In this document: in pieces, positions 23,143-32,142 of the stretch
How the letters are laid out: the number at the start of each line of letters is the position of its first letter
How positions within the stretch are numbered: the first letter of the stretch is position 1
Assembly: GCA_029057985.1 (NCBI GenBank)
Contig: JAIDYR010000108.1
Location: 61,091 to 94,229 of the forward strand
Source: Muribaculaceae bacterium
Lineage (GTDB): Bacteria > Bacteroidota > Bacteroidia > Bacteroidales > Muribaculaceae
Length of the DNA: 33,139 nucleotides
Direction of reading: 5' to 3'
The notes under the pieces: generated by a model
What the model was told of the DNA's origin: nothing
Seen by the model: the letters and a program-made list of their open reading frames with translations, nothing else
Database searches by the model: none
Program-made: the position numbers and the translations under genes

Positions 23143-26100
23143 CTAAGTCGCAGGCAACATTTCACTCATGGCTGTCAGAATTTCAAGCGCGCGGCTGACG
23201 GTCGCTACATCTTCTATAAGCAGCGACCTCCGGCCGCTTACATCGCGGAGCCGGCAAGTGCGGAAATTTTGCTGGTAATAGCTCAGCACTCGCCCGAAGG
23301 CGGGAGATTCGTAATAAGCCTTATTGTCGTCGCCTACGAAATATAGATACATCTTACCCCCCTTAAGCGTCAGGCGCTCAATTCCGAGCCGTCGTGCCAG
23401 CAGGCGCAACGGCACGACCTTTATAAGTTCGGAGGCTGTCGACGGTATCTCGCCGAAGCGGTCGCGGAGATGGGCGGCGAAGATTTCAGTCTCTCTTGCC
23501 GACTCCATATTATCAAGCCGCTGATAGAGCATGATTCTTTCACTCTCCTGAGGGACATAATCGGGAGGAAGACGCAACTCAAGGTCACTCTCTATGACGC
23601 AATCCGCCACAAATTCGGCATCGCCGCCCGAGTCGCGGGTCATGTCGTCGAAGGAATCGGCAAACTCCTCTGTCCTCAATTCCATGACGGCTTCTTTCAG
23701 TATCTTCTGATAAGCCTCGTAGCCGAGATCGGCTATAAATCCGCTCTGCTCGGCTCCGAGCAGATTTCCCGCGCCACGGATGTCAAGATCCTGCATAGCT
23801 ATATGGATGCCTGAGCCCAGGTCGGAGAAGGATTCTATAGCCTGAAGGCGCCGGCGCGCCACCGGAGTAAGCGGCAATCCGGGAGGCACAAGCATATAGC
23901 AGAAAGCCTTTCGGCTTGAGCGCCCTACTCTTCCTCTGAGCTGATGAAGCTCGGAGAGTCCGAAGTTCTGCGCATTATCGATGATGATCGTATTGACATT
24001 GGGCATGTCAATGCCGTTTTCCACTATTGTCGTGGAGAGCAACACGTCGTAATCGTGGGCCGCGAAGTCGATAATGGCTTTCTCGAGTTGTTCGGGAGGC
24101 ATCTGCCCGTGGGCGGTCACGACGCGGATTCCGGGAATAAGACGCTTGAGCCGGGCTTCAATCTCGGTCAGGTTATTGATTCTGTTGGAAATGAAGAATA
24201 CCTGGCCGTTGCGGCTGAGTTCGAAGTTGACGGCCTCGGAGACGACATCGTCGTCGAATCCCGAGATGGTCGTCAGGATCGGTTGGCGGTTGGCCGGCGG
24301 AGTATTGAGAGAGGAGAGGTCGCGGGCGCCCATCAGTGAGAACTGGAGCGTGCGCGGTATGGGAGTTGCCGACATCGTGAGAGTGTCGACGTTGACTTTG
24401 AGTTGCTTCAGTTTCTCCTTGACCGCCACTCCGAATTTCTGCTCCTCGTCGACGATCAGCAGTCCGAGATCCTTGAACTTCACCTGCTTGCCGATGAGTT
24501 TATGAGTGCCTATGAGGATATCTATCTTCCCTGCTTCCAGATCGGCGAGTATCTGCTTCACCTCTTTGGGTTTGCGCGCACGAGATATGAATTCCACGCG
24601 TACCGGCAGATCGCGGAGTCGCTCCCTGAAGGTATTGTAATGCTGCATGGCAAGGACCGTCGTAGGGACAAGCACTGCAGTCTGCTTCGAGTCAGCGGCA
24701 GCTTTGAAGGCGGCGCGCACCGCGAGTTCCGTCTTGCCGAATCCTACGTCGCCGCATACAAGGCGATCCATAGGCCGGGATGATTCCATATCGGCCTTGA
24801 TGTCGGCCGTAGCCTTGAGCTGGTCGGGGGTATCCTCGTAGGCGAAGGAGGCCTCAAGTTCATTCTGGAGATATGAATCGGGCGAGAAACTGAATCCTTT
24901 CTCTTCCCGGCGCGCGGCATAGAGCCTGATGAGGTCGCGCGCCATATCCTTCATCTTCTGCTTGGTCTTATCCTTTATACGCTGCCAGGCCCCGGTCCCG
25001 AGTTTCGAGATCTTGGGCGGAACTCCCTCCTTACCCCGATATTTCGAGAGTTTATGGAGAGCGTGGATACTCACCAGAATAATGTCATCATTCTGATAAA
25101 ATAGCTTTATCATCTCCTGCGGCCTTCCGTTGACGTCAGTCTTTATAAGCCCTCCGAAGCGGCCGATGCCGTGATCGACATGCACTATGAAGTCGCCGAC
25201 CTCTATCTGATTGAGTTCCTTGAGAGAGAGGGCGATCTTTCCGCTGCGTGCCTTGTCGGAGCGCAGACTGTACTTATGGAATCGGTCGAAAATCTGATGG
25301 TCTGTAAAGTAGCAGCGCCGCAATTCATGGTCGATGAATCCCTCATGGATCGTGCGGCTGACGGGAGTGAACTCTATCTTGTCGCCGCGGTCGCGGAATA
25401 TATCGCGCAGGCGTTCGGTCTGCAGGTCTGAATCTGACAGGATATAGATCTGATACCCTTCTGTCTGAAAGCGCGTGAAAGAGTCGGAAATAAGATTGAA
25501 ATTCTTATGATAGAGGGTCTGCAGGGAACAGGAATAGTCGATGGAGGCGTGATCGTCATTCTCCGACGGCCTGTCGAGGCTGCTCCCTCCGAAATCCACG
25601 ATTTTAGCTGCCAGGAAGGCATCTTTGAAATTATCGAAATCCACTACTTTCGACATGGCGTCGGCATCCCCCTCGTCGGCTATAAGGGCCGCTTCGGAGA
25701 AGGTCTCTCCGCAGATGGCCTTAACCCTGTCGATTACCGAAGATGATGAATGGGCAAGCACTACCAATTCCTTCTCCGCCGCCGATTTCCGCCCTTTGGG
25801 CGTCATTGCGAGCATAAATTCGATGAGCGACACTCCGTCGTCGGTATCGGCTGCGCGGGAGGGTATGATGGATATGGATTCAAGTCGGTCGAGCGAGAGC
25901 TGCGTCTCGACATTAAAGGATCTGATAGAGTCTATTTCGTCGTCGAAATAGTCGACGCGGTAGGGATATTCGAAGGAGTAGGAAAAGACATCGAGAATCG
26001 AACCCCGGCGCGCGAACTGCCCGGGTTCATAGACATAGTCGACCTCCCTGAATCCCAGTTCACGAAGCCGCTTGATGGTCTCGCTCATGATATCTTTTGA

Positions 26101-26547
26101 CCCGGACCTGAGCGTGACGGTCGCCGAGGCAAGATCTTCGGGAAGAGGCACTTTCTCAGCCAGCGCCTCCGGCGAGGCTACAATCCATGTCGGGGGCGTC
26201 TTGCCGCGCAGGGCATCGAGAGTCTCAGTGCGCAGGATGCGGGCAGGCTCGTCGGGCTGCCCGTATTTGATATGGCGCTTATATCCTCCCGGGAAGATAG
26301 CTGCGCTCTTCGGATTGCCTGAAATCTGGATAAGGTCATTGTAGACGTAGCCGGCGGTCTCCTCATCGTCGGCTACGATAAGATAGGGGAGCGGACGCTT
26401 CGGCAGACGCGCGAACAGCATGGCCGGCGCGCTGCCCGGCAATCCGTTGAGCCGGATCCGACGCAGGAGTTTGTCAGAAAGTAAGGTTTTTATCTGAGAG
26501 ATGCGCTCCTCGGTGGCGAAGAGCGCATCAGCTTCGTTTAGTGTCAT
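23143..26547 (-). CDS. mfd: Transcription-repair coupling factor Mfd
   Basis: 1134 residues, the normal size. Removes RNA polymerase stalled at DNA lesions and recruits UvrA. Domains in order: UvrB-like N-terminus with 'EPGQFARRGSILDVFS' (about 175-190); RNA polymerase-interaction (CarD-like) domain around 'DFIVHVDHGIGRFGGL' (about 450); DEAD-type translocase with Walker A 'CGDVGFGKTEL', 'DEEQKFGV' and 'SATPIPRTL'; second RecA-like lobe with 'STTIVENGIDMPNVN' and 'QLRGRVGRS'; C-terminal TRCF domain. ATG 26547 lies 22 bp after the ctpA stop, so nadB-ctpA-mfd read as an operon. Confidence 0.97.
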   Translation of the reverse strand: MTLNEADALFATEERISQIKTLLSDKLLRRIRLNGLPGSAPAMLFARLPKRPLPYLIVADDEETAGYVYNDLIQISGNPKSAAIFPGGYKRHIKYGQPDEPARILRTETLDALRGKTPPTWIVASPEALAEKVPLPEDLASATVTLRSGSKDIMSETIKRLRELGFREVDYVYEPGQFARRGSILDVFSYSFEYPYRVDYFDDEIDSIRSFNVETQLSLDRLESISIIPSRAADTDDGVSLIEFMLAMTPKGRKSAAEKELVVLAHSSSSVIDRVKAICGETFSEAALIADEGDADAMSKVVDFDNFKDAFLAAKIVDFGGSSLDRPSENDDHASIDYSCSLQTLYHKNFNLISDSFTRFQTEGYQIYILSDSDLQTERLRDIFRDRGDKIEFTPVSRTIHEGFIDHELRRCYFTDHQIFDRFHKYSLRSDKARSGKIALSLKELNQIEVGDFIVHVDHGIGRFGGLIKTDVNGRPQEMIKLFYQNDDIILVSIHALHKLSKYRGKEGVPPKISKLGTGAWQRIKDKTKQKMKDMARDLIRLYAARREEKGFSFSPDSYLQNELEASFAYEDTPDQLKATADIKADMESSRPMDRLVCGDVGFGKTELAVRAAFKAAADSKQTAVLVPTTVLAMQHYNTFRERLRDLPVRVEFISRARKPKEVKQILADLEAGKIDILIGTHKLIGKQVKFKDLGLLIVDEEQKFGVAVKEKLKQLKVNVDTLTMSATPIPRTLQFSLMGARDLSSLNTPPANRQPILTTISGFDDDVVSEAVNFELSRNGQVFFISNRINNLTEIEARLKRLIPGIRVVTAHGQMPPEQLEKAIIDFAAHDYDVLLSTTIVENGIDMPNVNTIIIDNAQNFGLSELHQLRGRVGRSSRKAFCYMLVPPGLPLTPVARRRLQAIESFSDLGSGIHIAMQDLDIRGAGNLLGAEQSGFIADLGYEAYQKILKEAVMELRTEEFADSFDDMTRDSGGDAEFVADCVIESDLELRLPPDYVPQESERIMLYQRLDNMESARETEIFAAHLRDRFGEIPSTASELIKVVPLRLLARRLGIERLTLKGGKMYLYFVGDDNKAYYESPAFGRVLSYYQQNFRTCRLRDVSGRRSLLIEDVATVSRALEILTAMSEMLPAT

Positions 26548-26569
26548 CTCTGAAATCTTTATTTCGAAT

Positions 26570-28264
26570 TTATTTCGAAAGGATTCGCTTATAGAGTCCG
26601 GGAGTGTGGAATATCTCGGCAGCTTTCTCGATAGCGGGATCCGTCATGAGTTCGCGGTTGACGCGTCCCCAACCCGGGAAATAGCGTGAAGCTATCTCCT
26701 CTGTCATGTATTCTTCTATCTTCGGACGCTTTGACTGGAGATCACTCTTCAGGTCATGGTCAAGCTGCTTCTCCAGGGCTTCGATCGAAGCCTTCACTTC
26801 CGGAGTCATATACCCCTCCTGATCAGCCGCCTCGCGAAGCTGGTCGATAATCTGGTTGCAGAGTTTATCGTACTTGAATGTCTTCGGGTCAATCGAATTG
26901 ACGAAGTCTTCGTAGTCGTCGTCGGTGATGACAATATCGGCGGGAGTCGCCGGCGCCGGATGGGTCGCCACGTATTTTGTGGCGTAGTCAAAGATATGGT
27001 TGCCCATGACGAGGCCGTAGATGAGAGTGGTCGTCTTGCCCCAGTCTACGATTGAGTCGGGAGTCAGTCCGCCGCCGTCGCGCACTTCGCGGCCGGCCTT
27101 GGTATGATAGACGTTGGTCAGCGAGTCGGGCGTGCGCGCCACGCTTCCGTCAGGATTGCGGTGAGAATAATCGAGAGCCTGGATGAGCCGGCCTGACGGG
27201 ATATAGTATTTGGCAAGTGTGACTTTCAGCAATCCGGAATAAGGCAACTGGCGGGTCCCCTGCACGAGTCCCTTTCCATAGCTGCGCGATCCTATCAGGA
27301 CCGCACGATCCAGATCCTGAAGCGCACCGGCCGTGATTTCTGATGCCGAAGCCGACCCGCCGTCGAGCAGCACCGCTACAGGGATATCGGGCATCAGGGG
27401 ATTATGGCGTGTCTTATAGATTTTCTCGCTCGAGGCCGACTTGCCGCGGGTGCGAAGCACTTCCGTCCCCTTCGGCAGGAAATTGCCGAGGATATCGATT
27501 GCGGATTCTACCAGGCCTCCTCCATTGCCGCGCAGATCAAGCACTATATATTTTACTTCGGGGTTCTCCTTGAAGGATTCAAGCGCCTTGCGGACGTCGT
27601 CGGCCGAACTTTCCACAAACTGATTCAGTTTGATATAGCCCATGTCGCCGCGGACCACACCGCTCCAGGGCACGGCCGGATCCGCCACTTTCTCCCTGAC
27701 CAGTGTGAAGGTGAGTATGGAGTCGCCGGGAGCGGAATATGGACGCTCTACGGTCACGCTGACCGACGTGCCCGGCTGGCCACGAAGCAGCGACGAGGTT
27801 TCGTCAGTAGTCTTTCCGACAACTGAGACGCTGTCTACTTTCAGAATCCGGTCGCCCGGTTTCAGTCCGGCGCGGAGAGCCGGGCTGCCGACGATAGGTT
27901 CGGAGATATAGGTATTGCCGTTGCGCCCCTGGATAAATGACCCGATTCCTCCCCATTCGCCCGTCATCAGGCGATTGACGGCTTCCTTGTCGTCATAGGA
28001 GTAAAATTCCGTATAGGGGTCGACTGTCGCGAGCATTCCGTTGATAGCGGCCTTGAAGGCTTCGTCCGTGCGGATGGAGTCGACGTAGTTTTCTTCGAGT
28101 TCGCGCGTAAGGGCGTTGAAGATGGCGAGATTGCGCTGATAGGCCTCGTCATGGCTGACAGCCGGCTCGGGAGTTGCGGCGAAAGCCGCCGCAGCGATTC
28201 CGGCAAGTATGAGCGAGGGGAGCATAAGGCGGCGTGCAAGACGCCGGGGAGATTTTCTTATCAT
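26570..28264 (-). CDS. S41 C-terminal processing peptidase (CtpA/Prc type)
   Basis: 564 residues from ATG 28264; a longer frame to 28387 would run inside nadB, and the TAATG junction with nadB favours 28264. N-terminus: basic 'MIRKSPRRLARR' then a hydrophobic signal or anchor up to 'AAFA'. PDZ domain ('IVGSPALRAGLKPGDRIL', about residues 125-200). Protease domain with nucleophile Ser in 'GGSASASEI' (about 306) and general base Lys in 'GKGLVQG' (about 331), a spacing of 25 residues as in known tail-specific proteases. 'VLDLRGNGGG' precedes. A C-terminal helical extension of about 130 residues closes it. Acts in the periplasm, cutting the C-termini of target proteins. Confidence 0.93.
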   Translation of the reverse strand: MIRKSPRRLARRLMLPSLILAGIAAAAFAATPEPAVSHDEAYQRNLAIFNALTRELEENYVDSIRTDEAFKAAINGMLATVDPYTEFYSYDDKEAVNRLMTGEWGGIGSFIQGRNGNTYISEPIVGSPALRAGLKPGDRILKVDSVSVVGKTTDETSSLLRGQPGTSVSVTVERPYSAPGDSILTFTLVREKVADPAVPWSGVVRGDMGYIKLNQFVESSADDVRKALESFKENPEVKYIVLDLRGNGGGLVESAIDILGNFLPKGTEVLRTRGKSASSEKIYKTRHNPLMPDIPVAVLLDGGSASASEITAGALQDLDRAVLIGSRSYGKGLVQGTRQLPYSGLLKVTLAKYYIPSGRLIQALDYSHRNPDGSVARTPDSLTNVYHTKAGREVRDGGGLTPDSIVDWGKTTTLIYGLVMGNHIFDYATKYVATHPAPATPADIVITDDDYEDFVNSIDPKTFKYDKLCNQIIDQLREAADQEGYMTPEVKASIEALEKQLDHDLKSDLQSKRPKIEEYMTEEIASRYFPGWGRVNRELMTDPAIEKAAEIFHTPGLYKRILSK

Positions 28265-29844
28265 TATTTGTCGTGGATTTCCGGATGAGGGTGATCGATG
28301 GTGAAGTGCAGTCCGCGGCTCTCTTTTCTCTCCATTGCCTGGCGCATGATGAGATATGCGACGTTGATGACGTTGCGCAGCTCGCAAAGTTCGCGTGTCG
28401 GCTTTGAGACCTTGAATAGTTTTTCGGTCTCCTCGTAGAGTATGTCAAGACGATTCCAGGCGCGCTTCAACCGAAGATCGGACCTTACGATTCCAACGTA
28501 ATATCCCATGATTTGGTTTACTTCCTTGGCAGATTGGGTAATTAGCACCATCTCCTCCGGATGCGCCGTCCCCTCATCGTTCCATTCCGGGACATCCTCC
28601 CTGAAATCATATCCCTGAATAGCCTCCAGAGAGTGGCGCGCCGCAGCGTCGGCATATACTACGGCCTCGATAAGGGAGTTGGAGGCGAGGCGATTGCCGC
28701 CATGGAGTCCGGTGCAGCTGCATTCTCCTATCGCATAGAGTCGCTTGATTGAAGATTCGCCGTTGGAATCGACCTTTATTCCGCCGCAGAGATAATGGGC
28801 CGCGGGAGCCACGGGAATCATATCCTTCGTAATGTCGATCCCCAGCGAGAGGCATTTCTCATAGATATTGGGGAAGTGGCGGCGGGTCTCGTCGGGATCT
28901 TTGTGGGTGACATCGAGATATACATGGTCAGTGCCGTGCAGTTTCATCTCGGAGTCGATCGCGCGGGCCACAATGTCGCGGGGTGCGAGCGAGAGGCGCG
29001 GGTCATACTTCTGCATGAATTCCGTCCCGTCGAGATTACGCAGCACGGCGCCATATCCTCGCATGGCTTCCGTGATCAGGAATGAGGGGCGATCTCCGGG
29101 GTGATAGAGGGCCGTCGGGTGGAACTGTATGAATTCCATGTCGCTGACAGTCCCTTTCGCACGGTAGGCCATGGCGATGCCGTCGCCCGTGGCTATAAGC
29201 GGGTTGGTAGTTGTAGTGTAGACGGCGCCTACGCCTCCGGTAGCCATGATTGTGGCGCGGGCAAGGAATGTCTCGACCCGGCCGGTAGCCTCGTCGAGTA
29301 TATAAGCTCCGTAGCAGGTTATATCGGGAGTGCGGCGGGTGACGATGCGTCCCAGATGATGCTGGGTGATGATCTCTACCGCGAAGTGATTCTCGTAGAT
29401 ATCGATATCGGGATTGGCTCTGACGGCCTCTATAAGGCTCGTCTGGATTTCGGCTCCGGTATTGTCAGCGTGGTGAAGAATCCTGAATTCAGAGTGGCCC
29501 CCCTCCCGATGAAGATCGAATGAGCCGTCTTCCCGGCGATCGAAATCCACTCCGTTGTCGAGCAGAAACCGGATCCCCTCCGGAGCGTTCTTAACGACAA
29601 TCTCTACCGCCTTAGGGTCCGAAAGCCAGTCGCCGGCGATCATGGTGTCCTTGATATGCTTGTCGAAGTCATCGACGGCAGTGTCCGTGACACTTGCCAC
29701 GCCTCCCTGGGCGAGAAACGTATTGGCTTCCTCAAGAGAAGTCTTGCATATTAGCGCCACTCGGGCTTTCTGCGCGACTTTAAGTGCGAAACTCATCCCG
29801 GCGACTCCTGCGCCGATGACGAGATAGTCATATTTCCTGGCCAT
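28264..29844 (-). CDS. nadB: L-aspartate oxidase
   Basis: 526 residues, typical of NadB. FAD enzyme that oxidises L-aspartate to iminoaspartate, the first step of de novo NAD synthesis. 'DYLVIGAGVAGMSFAL' (FAD-binding, 6-21); 'NTFLAQGGVASV' (about 40-52); 'ATGGVGAVYTTTTNP'; 'FIQFHPTALYHPG' and 'LITEAMRGYGAVLRN'; 'CGGIKVDSNGESSIKRLYAIGE' in pieces; 'GLHGGNRLASNSLIEAVVY', all of the succinate dehydrogenase/NadB flavoprotein family. Succinate dehydrogenase is unlikely given length and start. nadA and nadC are not in this window. First gene of nadB-ctpA-mfd(-MINPP), with its own promoter and an 80-nt leader. Confidence 0.95.
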   Translation of the reverse strand: MARKYDYLVIGAGVAGMSFALKVAQKARVALICKTSLEEANTFLAQGGVASVTDTAVDDFDKHIKDTMIAGDWLSDPKAVEIVVKNAPEGIRFLLDNGVDFDRREDGSFDLHREGGHSEFRILHHADNTGAEIQTSLIEAVRANPDIDIYENHFAVEIITQHHLGRIVTRRTPDITCYGAYILDEATGRVETFLARATIMATGGVGAVYTTTTNPLIATGDGIAMAYRAKGTVSDMEFIQFHPTALYHPGDRPSFLITEAMRGYGAVLRNLDGTEFMQKYDPRLSLAPRDIVARAIDSEMKLHGTDHVYLDVTHKDPDETRRHFPNIYEKCLSLGIDITKDMIPVAPAAHYLCGGIKVDSNGESSIKRLYAIGECSCTGLHGGNRLASNSLIEAVVYADAAARHSLEAIQGYDFREDVPEWNDEGTAHPEEMVLITQSAKEVNQIMGYYVGIVRSDLRLKRAWNRLDILYEETEKLFKVSKPTRELCELRNVINVAYLIMRQAMERKESRGLHFTIDHPHPEIHDK

Positions 29845-29882
29845 TTAATATTTTCCTTCGTAATCAAGTCCGGGCTGCTCCC

Positions 29883-29898
29883 CGTCAGATTGCTGACG
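29883..29898. other. Small hairpin in the nadB leader
   Basis: CGTCAG-ATTG-CTGACG, a perfect 6-bp stem, lies between the nadB promoter and its start codon. No T-tract follows; it could influence message stability or be chance. Confidence 0.35.
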
Positions 29899-29932
29899 AT
29901 CGGAGGTCGCAGTCCATAACACGTAGTTACTG

Positions 29933-29964
29933 CAAATTTAATACTTTTCACCGTCAGCAGAAAG
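29933..29964 (-). promoter_or_regulatory. Promoter of the nadB operon
   Basis: On the minus strand TAAATTTG (29940-29933) matches TAnnTTTG. About 20 nt upstream there is CTTTC rather than TTTG, so the -33 element is imperfect. Confidence 0.6.
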
Positions 29965-29997
29965 TCTTTTGCCAAAAACTTTGCTTGCAACCGCAAA

Positions 29998-30032
29998 AAA
30001 TCCCATGCCGCAAGGGATTCGGCATGGGATTT
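29998..30032 (-). terminator. Terminator of the bactofilin-like operon
   Basis: AAATCCCATGCCG (29998-30010) and CGGCATGGGATTT (30020-30032) form a perfect 13-bp stem with a 9-nt loop. On the minus strand it runs into TTTTTTGC. It lies 66 nt after the stop of the last gene of the operon. Confidence 0.88.
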
Positions 30033-30097
30033 CGTAATGTATATACGGATCGGATTTCAGATAAATTTCAAATTTTATCCGAGGCGACCTGACGGCA

Positions 30098-31072
30098 TCA
30101 GCGCGCCATATCCATCAGGCTGAAGGTAGCGTCGATCTCCTTGGGTTCTTTCTTCCCGGAGAGGATATCAAACATAAAGTCGCGTATCGAGATGGGATCC
30201 AGAGATGCGGTCTGACCGTCGGCTTTGGTGCCGAGATCGTAAGTCTTAAGCAGTTGCGGACCGAGGGAAGCTGCCGTCAGCAGGAAATGATTCTGGAATT
30301 TGTCGGTATCTATCATGTCGGCGGCCAGGACTTTGCCGATGACTGTCAGCGAGCGGAGCGATTTTCTGCGGTCGTCGCCGATCAGATTGGATTTGACTTC
30401 ATCGGCCTCAAGGTTCATCGGGATGCGGCCCGACATCTTGTCCTCCTGCATGTCGCGGTAGAGGGCGCCCAGATCGGCAAGGGCGAGATTGTAAAGGCGT
30501 GTGTTGGGAGTGGTGATGGGAGCCTCGATGGTGAAGGCTGACGGAAGCAGCAATTGGACAGTGCCGTCAAGCGCGACGCGGGGAGTATTGAAAGTGCCGA
30601 CTATGGAGTTGTCGATATTGGCCTCCTGGGTAGCGAAGACTCCGCCGATGACAACGCAGTTGTCGAGAGTGACCTCATCGGCATAGATGCTCCCTGCGAC
30701 GTAGGCGTTGCGCAATGCTACTGACTTTGCGTTGATATCCGAGCAGAAGAGTACTTTCCCTTCAGCGACTCTGGCAGCGACAGAGTCAGCCGAGCCTACG
30801 GCCTTATAGAAAATCACGTCTCCTTTGACATCGCCCGAGACATAGACCTCCTTCTGGGCAAATACCGCCCCTTTGACCTCGACCTCTCCCGCGCGCACCT
30901 GAATCGTATTGCCGAATATGGCTCCTTCGACTTCAGTATTGCCTTCGATGACGACATTTCTCGTCAGCTCGGAAATCTTCTGCGGGAGTATGGCTCCTCT
31001 GACGAGATTATTTTTGAGAATAACTTCATTGACATCGAAGCGTATCTCCTTAAGTTCTTTTTTATTGCTCAT
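30098..31072 (-). CDS. Bactofilin-like beta-solenoid protein
   Basis: 324 residues, no signal peptide. Residues about 20-165 are a run of short beta strands with repeated turns: 'VVIEGNTEVEGAIFGNTIQV', 'GEVEVKGAVFAQKEVYVSGD', 'KSVALRNAYVAGSIYADEVT', 'CVVIGGVFATQEANIDNSIV'. This is the right-handed beta-solenoid of bactofilins and other polymer-forming proteins. The second half (about 195-324) looks helical and is not part of usual bactofilins, which are only 100-200 residues. Probably a cytosolic or membrane-side scaffold that polymerises (inference). It is the last gene of an operon, 17 bp after the coiled-coil protein stop, so it likely works with the two paralogues upstream. Confidence 0.72.
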   Translation of the reverse strand: MSNKKELKEIRFDVNEVILKNNLVRGAILPQKISELTRNVVIEGNTEVEGAIFGNTIQVRAGEVEVKGAVFAQKEVYVSGDVKGDVIFYKAVGSADSVAARVAEGKVLFCSDINAKSVALRNAYVAGSIYADEVTLDNCVVIGGVFATQEANIDNSIVGTFNTPRVALDGTVQLLLPSAFTIEAPITTPNTRLYNLALADLGALYRDMQEDKMSGRIPMNLEADEVKSNLIGDDRRKSLRSLTVIGKVLAADMIDTDKFQNHFLLTAASLGPQLLKTYDLGTKADGQTASLDPISIRDFMFDILSGKKEPKEIDATFSLMDMAR

Positions 31073-31089
31073 TGTAATTGGAATCTTGA

Positions 31090-32124
31090 TTAGTTGCCGG
31101 GTTTGACAGTGTGTGAGAGATTGAAGAGGCGGGCAGTCATTTGCGCGACGCGGGCGTCATGAGCGCTGACCGGGGCGCCGGAAGCCTCGTTGTTGTTCTG
31201 AGTGAAGTAATCGTTGATTATCCGGGCTTCTTCGGCTGTGACCTGCGATTTCCAGTCGACGGCATCCATACTTGAGGTCAGCGACTCGTGAGCCACATCT
31301 TTAAGCAGCGGCGAAGCATAGACATATTGCTCATTGACACCCGGACCCGTAGAGGCCGTCATCACGCAGAAGGGAGTGTCGAGGTAGCAACTCTCCGCGC
31401 CCGGCATGAGGCACTTGTCGATTACTCTATCCGTAGCATATTGGATCTCAAGGAATTTCCGTCCTTTGTCGATGGCCTCCGCTGCTCGCTTCTTGGCCAA
31501 ATTGGCGGCCAGCAGGGAATGGACATGGGCATTCTCTCCCGCTGAGATGGAGACTGTCGATACCGAATCATCGGAAGCTCCTCTCTGTCCGGTTTCATCC
31601 ATCACTCTGGTCGAATGAAATATGGGTTCGTCGATTGAGTAGATGCGATTTTCAAGCTCCCGGTTGAGGTCGGTGAAAATCTTAAGGTAGCGGTCGCTGA
31701 TTCTCTGATAGTCTACACCCATCTGGCGCTGCTTGTCGCGGCATCGCTGTGCGAGTTTATTCATCTGAATCAGCAGGGATTCGGATTGCGCCTTGAGCTG
31801 GGCTATCTGCTGGGAGATATCTGACTTGACGGTCTTGAAAAATCCCGCCACTATGGTATCGCCTATCTTCTTGGAGGTCTCGTCGATTGTGGCTACATGA
31901 GCCGTCTTGGTGGCTACGATCGATCCGGTCAGCAGATCGACGTGCTCCTTCATCACTCCTACCTCGTTGTCGAAGGGGTCGGTGTCGACCGTCACGTCGA
32001 AGATTACTTCTTCCGTCACGGATCCGGAATAGCTCGTGGAGCCACCGTTCTGCGACGGAGGATAACTGACTGATCCGGAGTAATGTACGGTCACATTCTT
32101 TTTGAAACGTCTTGAATAACTCAT
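31090..32124 (-). CDS. Coiled-coil protein A of the bactofilin-like operon, unknown function
   Basis: 344 residues, not recognised. The N-terminus (1-40) is rich in Ser, Tyr and Gly ('VTVHYSGSVSYPPSQNGGST') and then a short beta-like stretch 'EEVIFDVTVDTDPFD'. Residues about 56-168 form a helical core, 'VMKEHVDLL ... SDISQQIAQLKAQSE ... MGVDYQRISDRYLKIFTDLN', that matches its neighbour protein B closely, so the two are paralogues. Likely coiled coil at about 100-165. The C-terminal half (about 195-344) is mixed. No signal peptide or membrane helix. Short gaps on both sides (18 and 17 bp) place it in one operon. Confidence 0.78.
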   Translation of the reverse strand: MSYSRRFKKNVTVHYSGSVSYPPSQNGGSTSYSGSVTEEVIFDVTVDTDPFDNEVGVMKEHVDLLTGSIVATKTAHVATIDETSKKIGDTIVAGFFKTVKSDISQQIAQLKAQSESLLIQMNKLAQRCRDKQRQMGVDYQRISDRYLKIFTDLNRELENRIYSIDEPIFHSTRVMDETGQRGASDDSVSTVSISAGENAHVHSLLAANLAKKRAAEAIDKGRKFLEIQYATDRVIDKCLMPGAESCYLDTPFCVMTASTGPGVNEQYVYASPLLKDVAHESLTSSMDAVDWKSQVTAEEARIINDYFTQNNNEASGAPVSAHDARVAQMTARLFNLSHTVKPGN

Positions 32125-32142
32125 AGTCTGAAGGATTGAGGG

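Noticed and set aside
29845..29932. Riboswitch in the nadB leader
   Set aside because: Only a 6-bp hairpin is visible; no motif of a known NAD-related or other riboswitch could be recognised.
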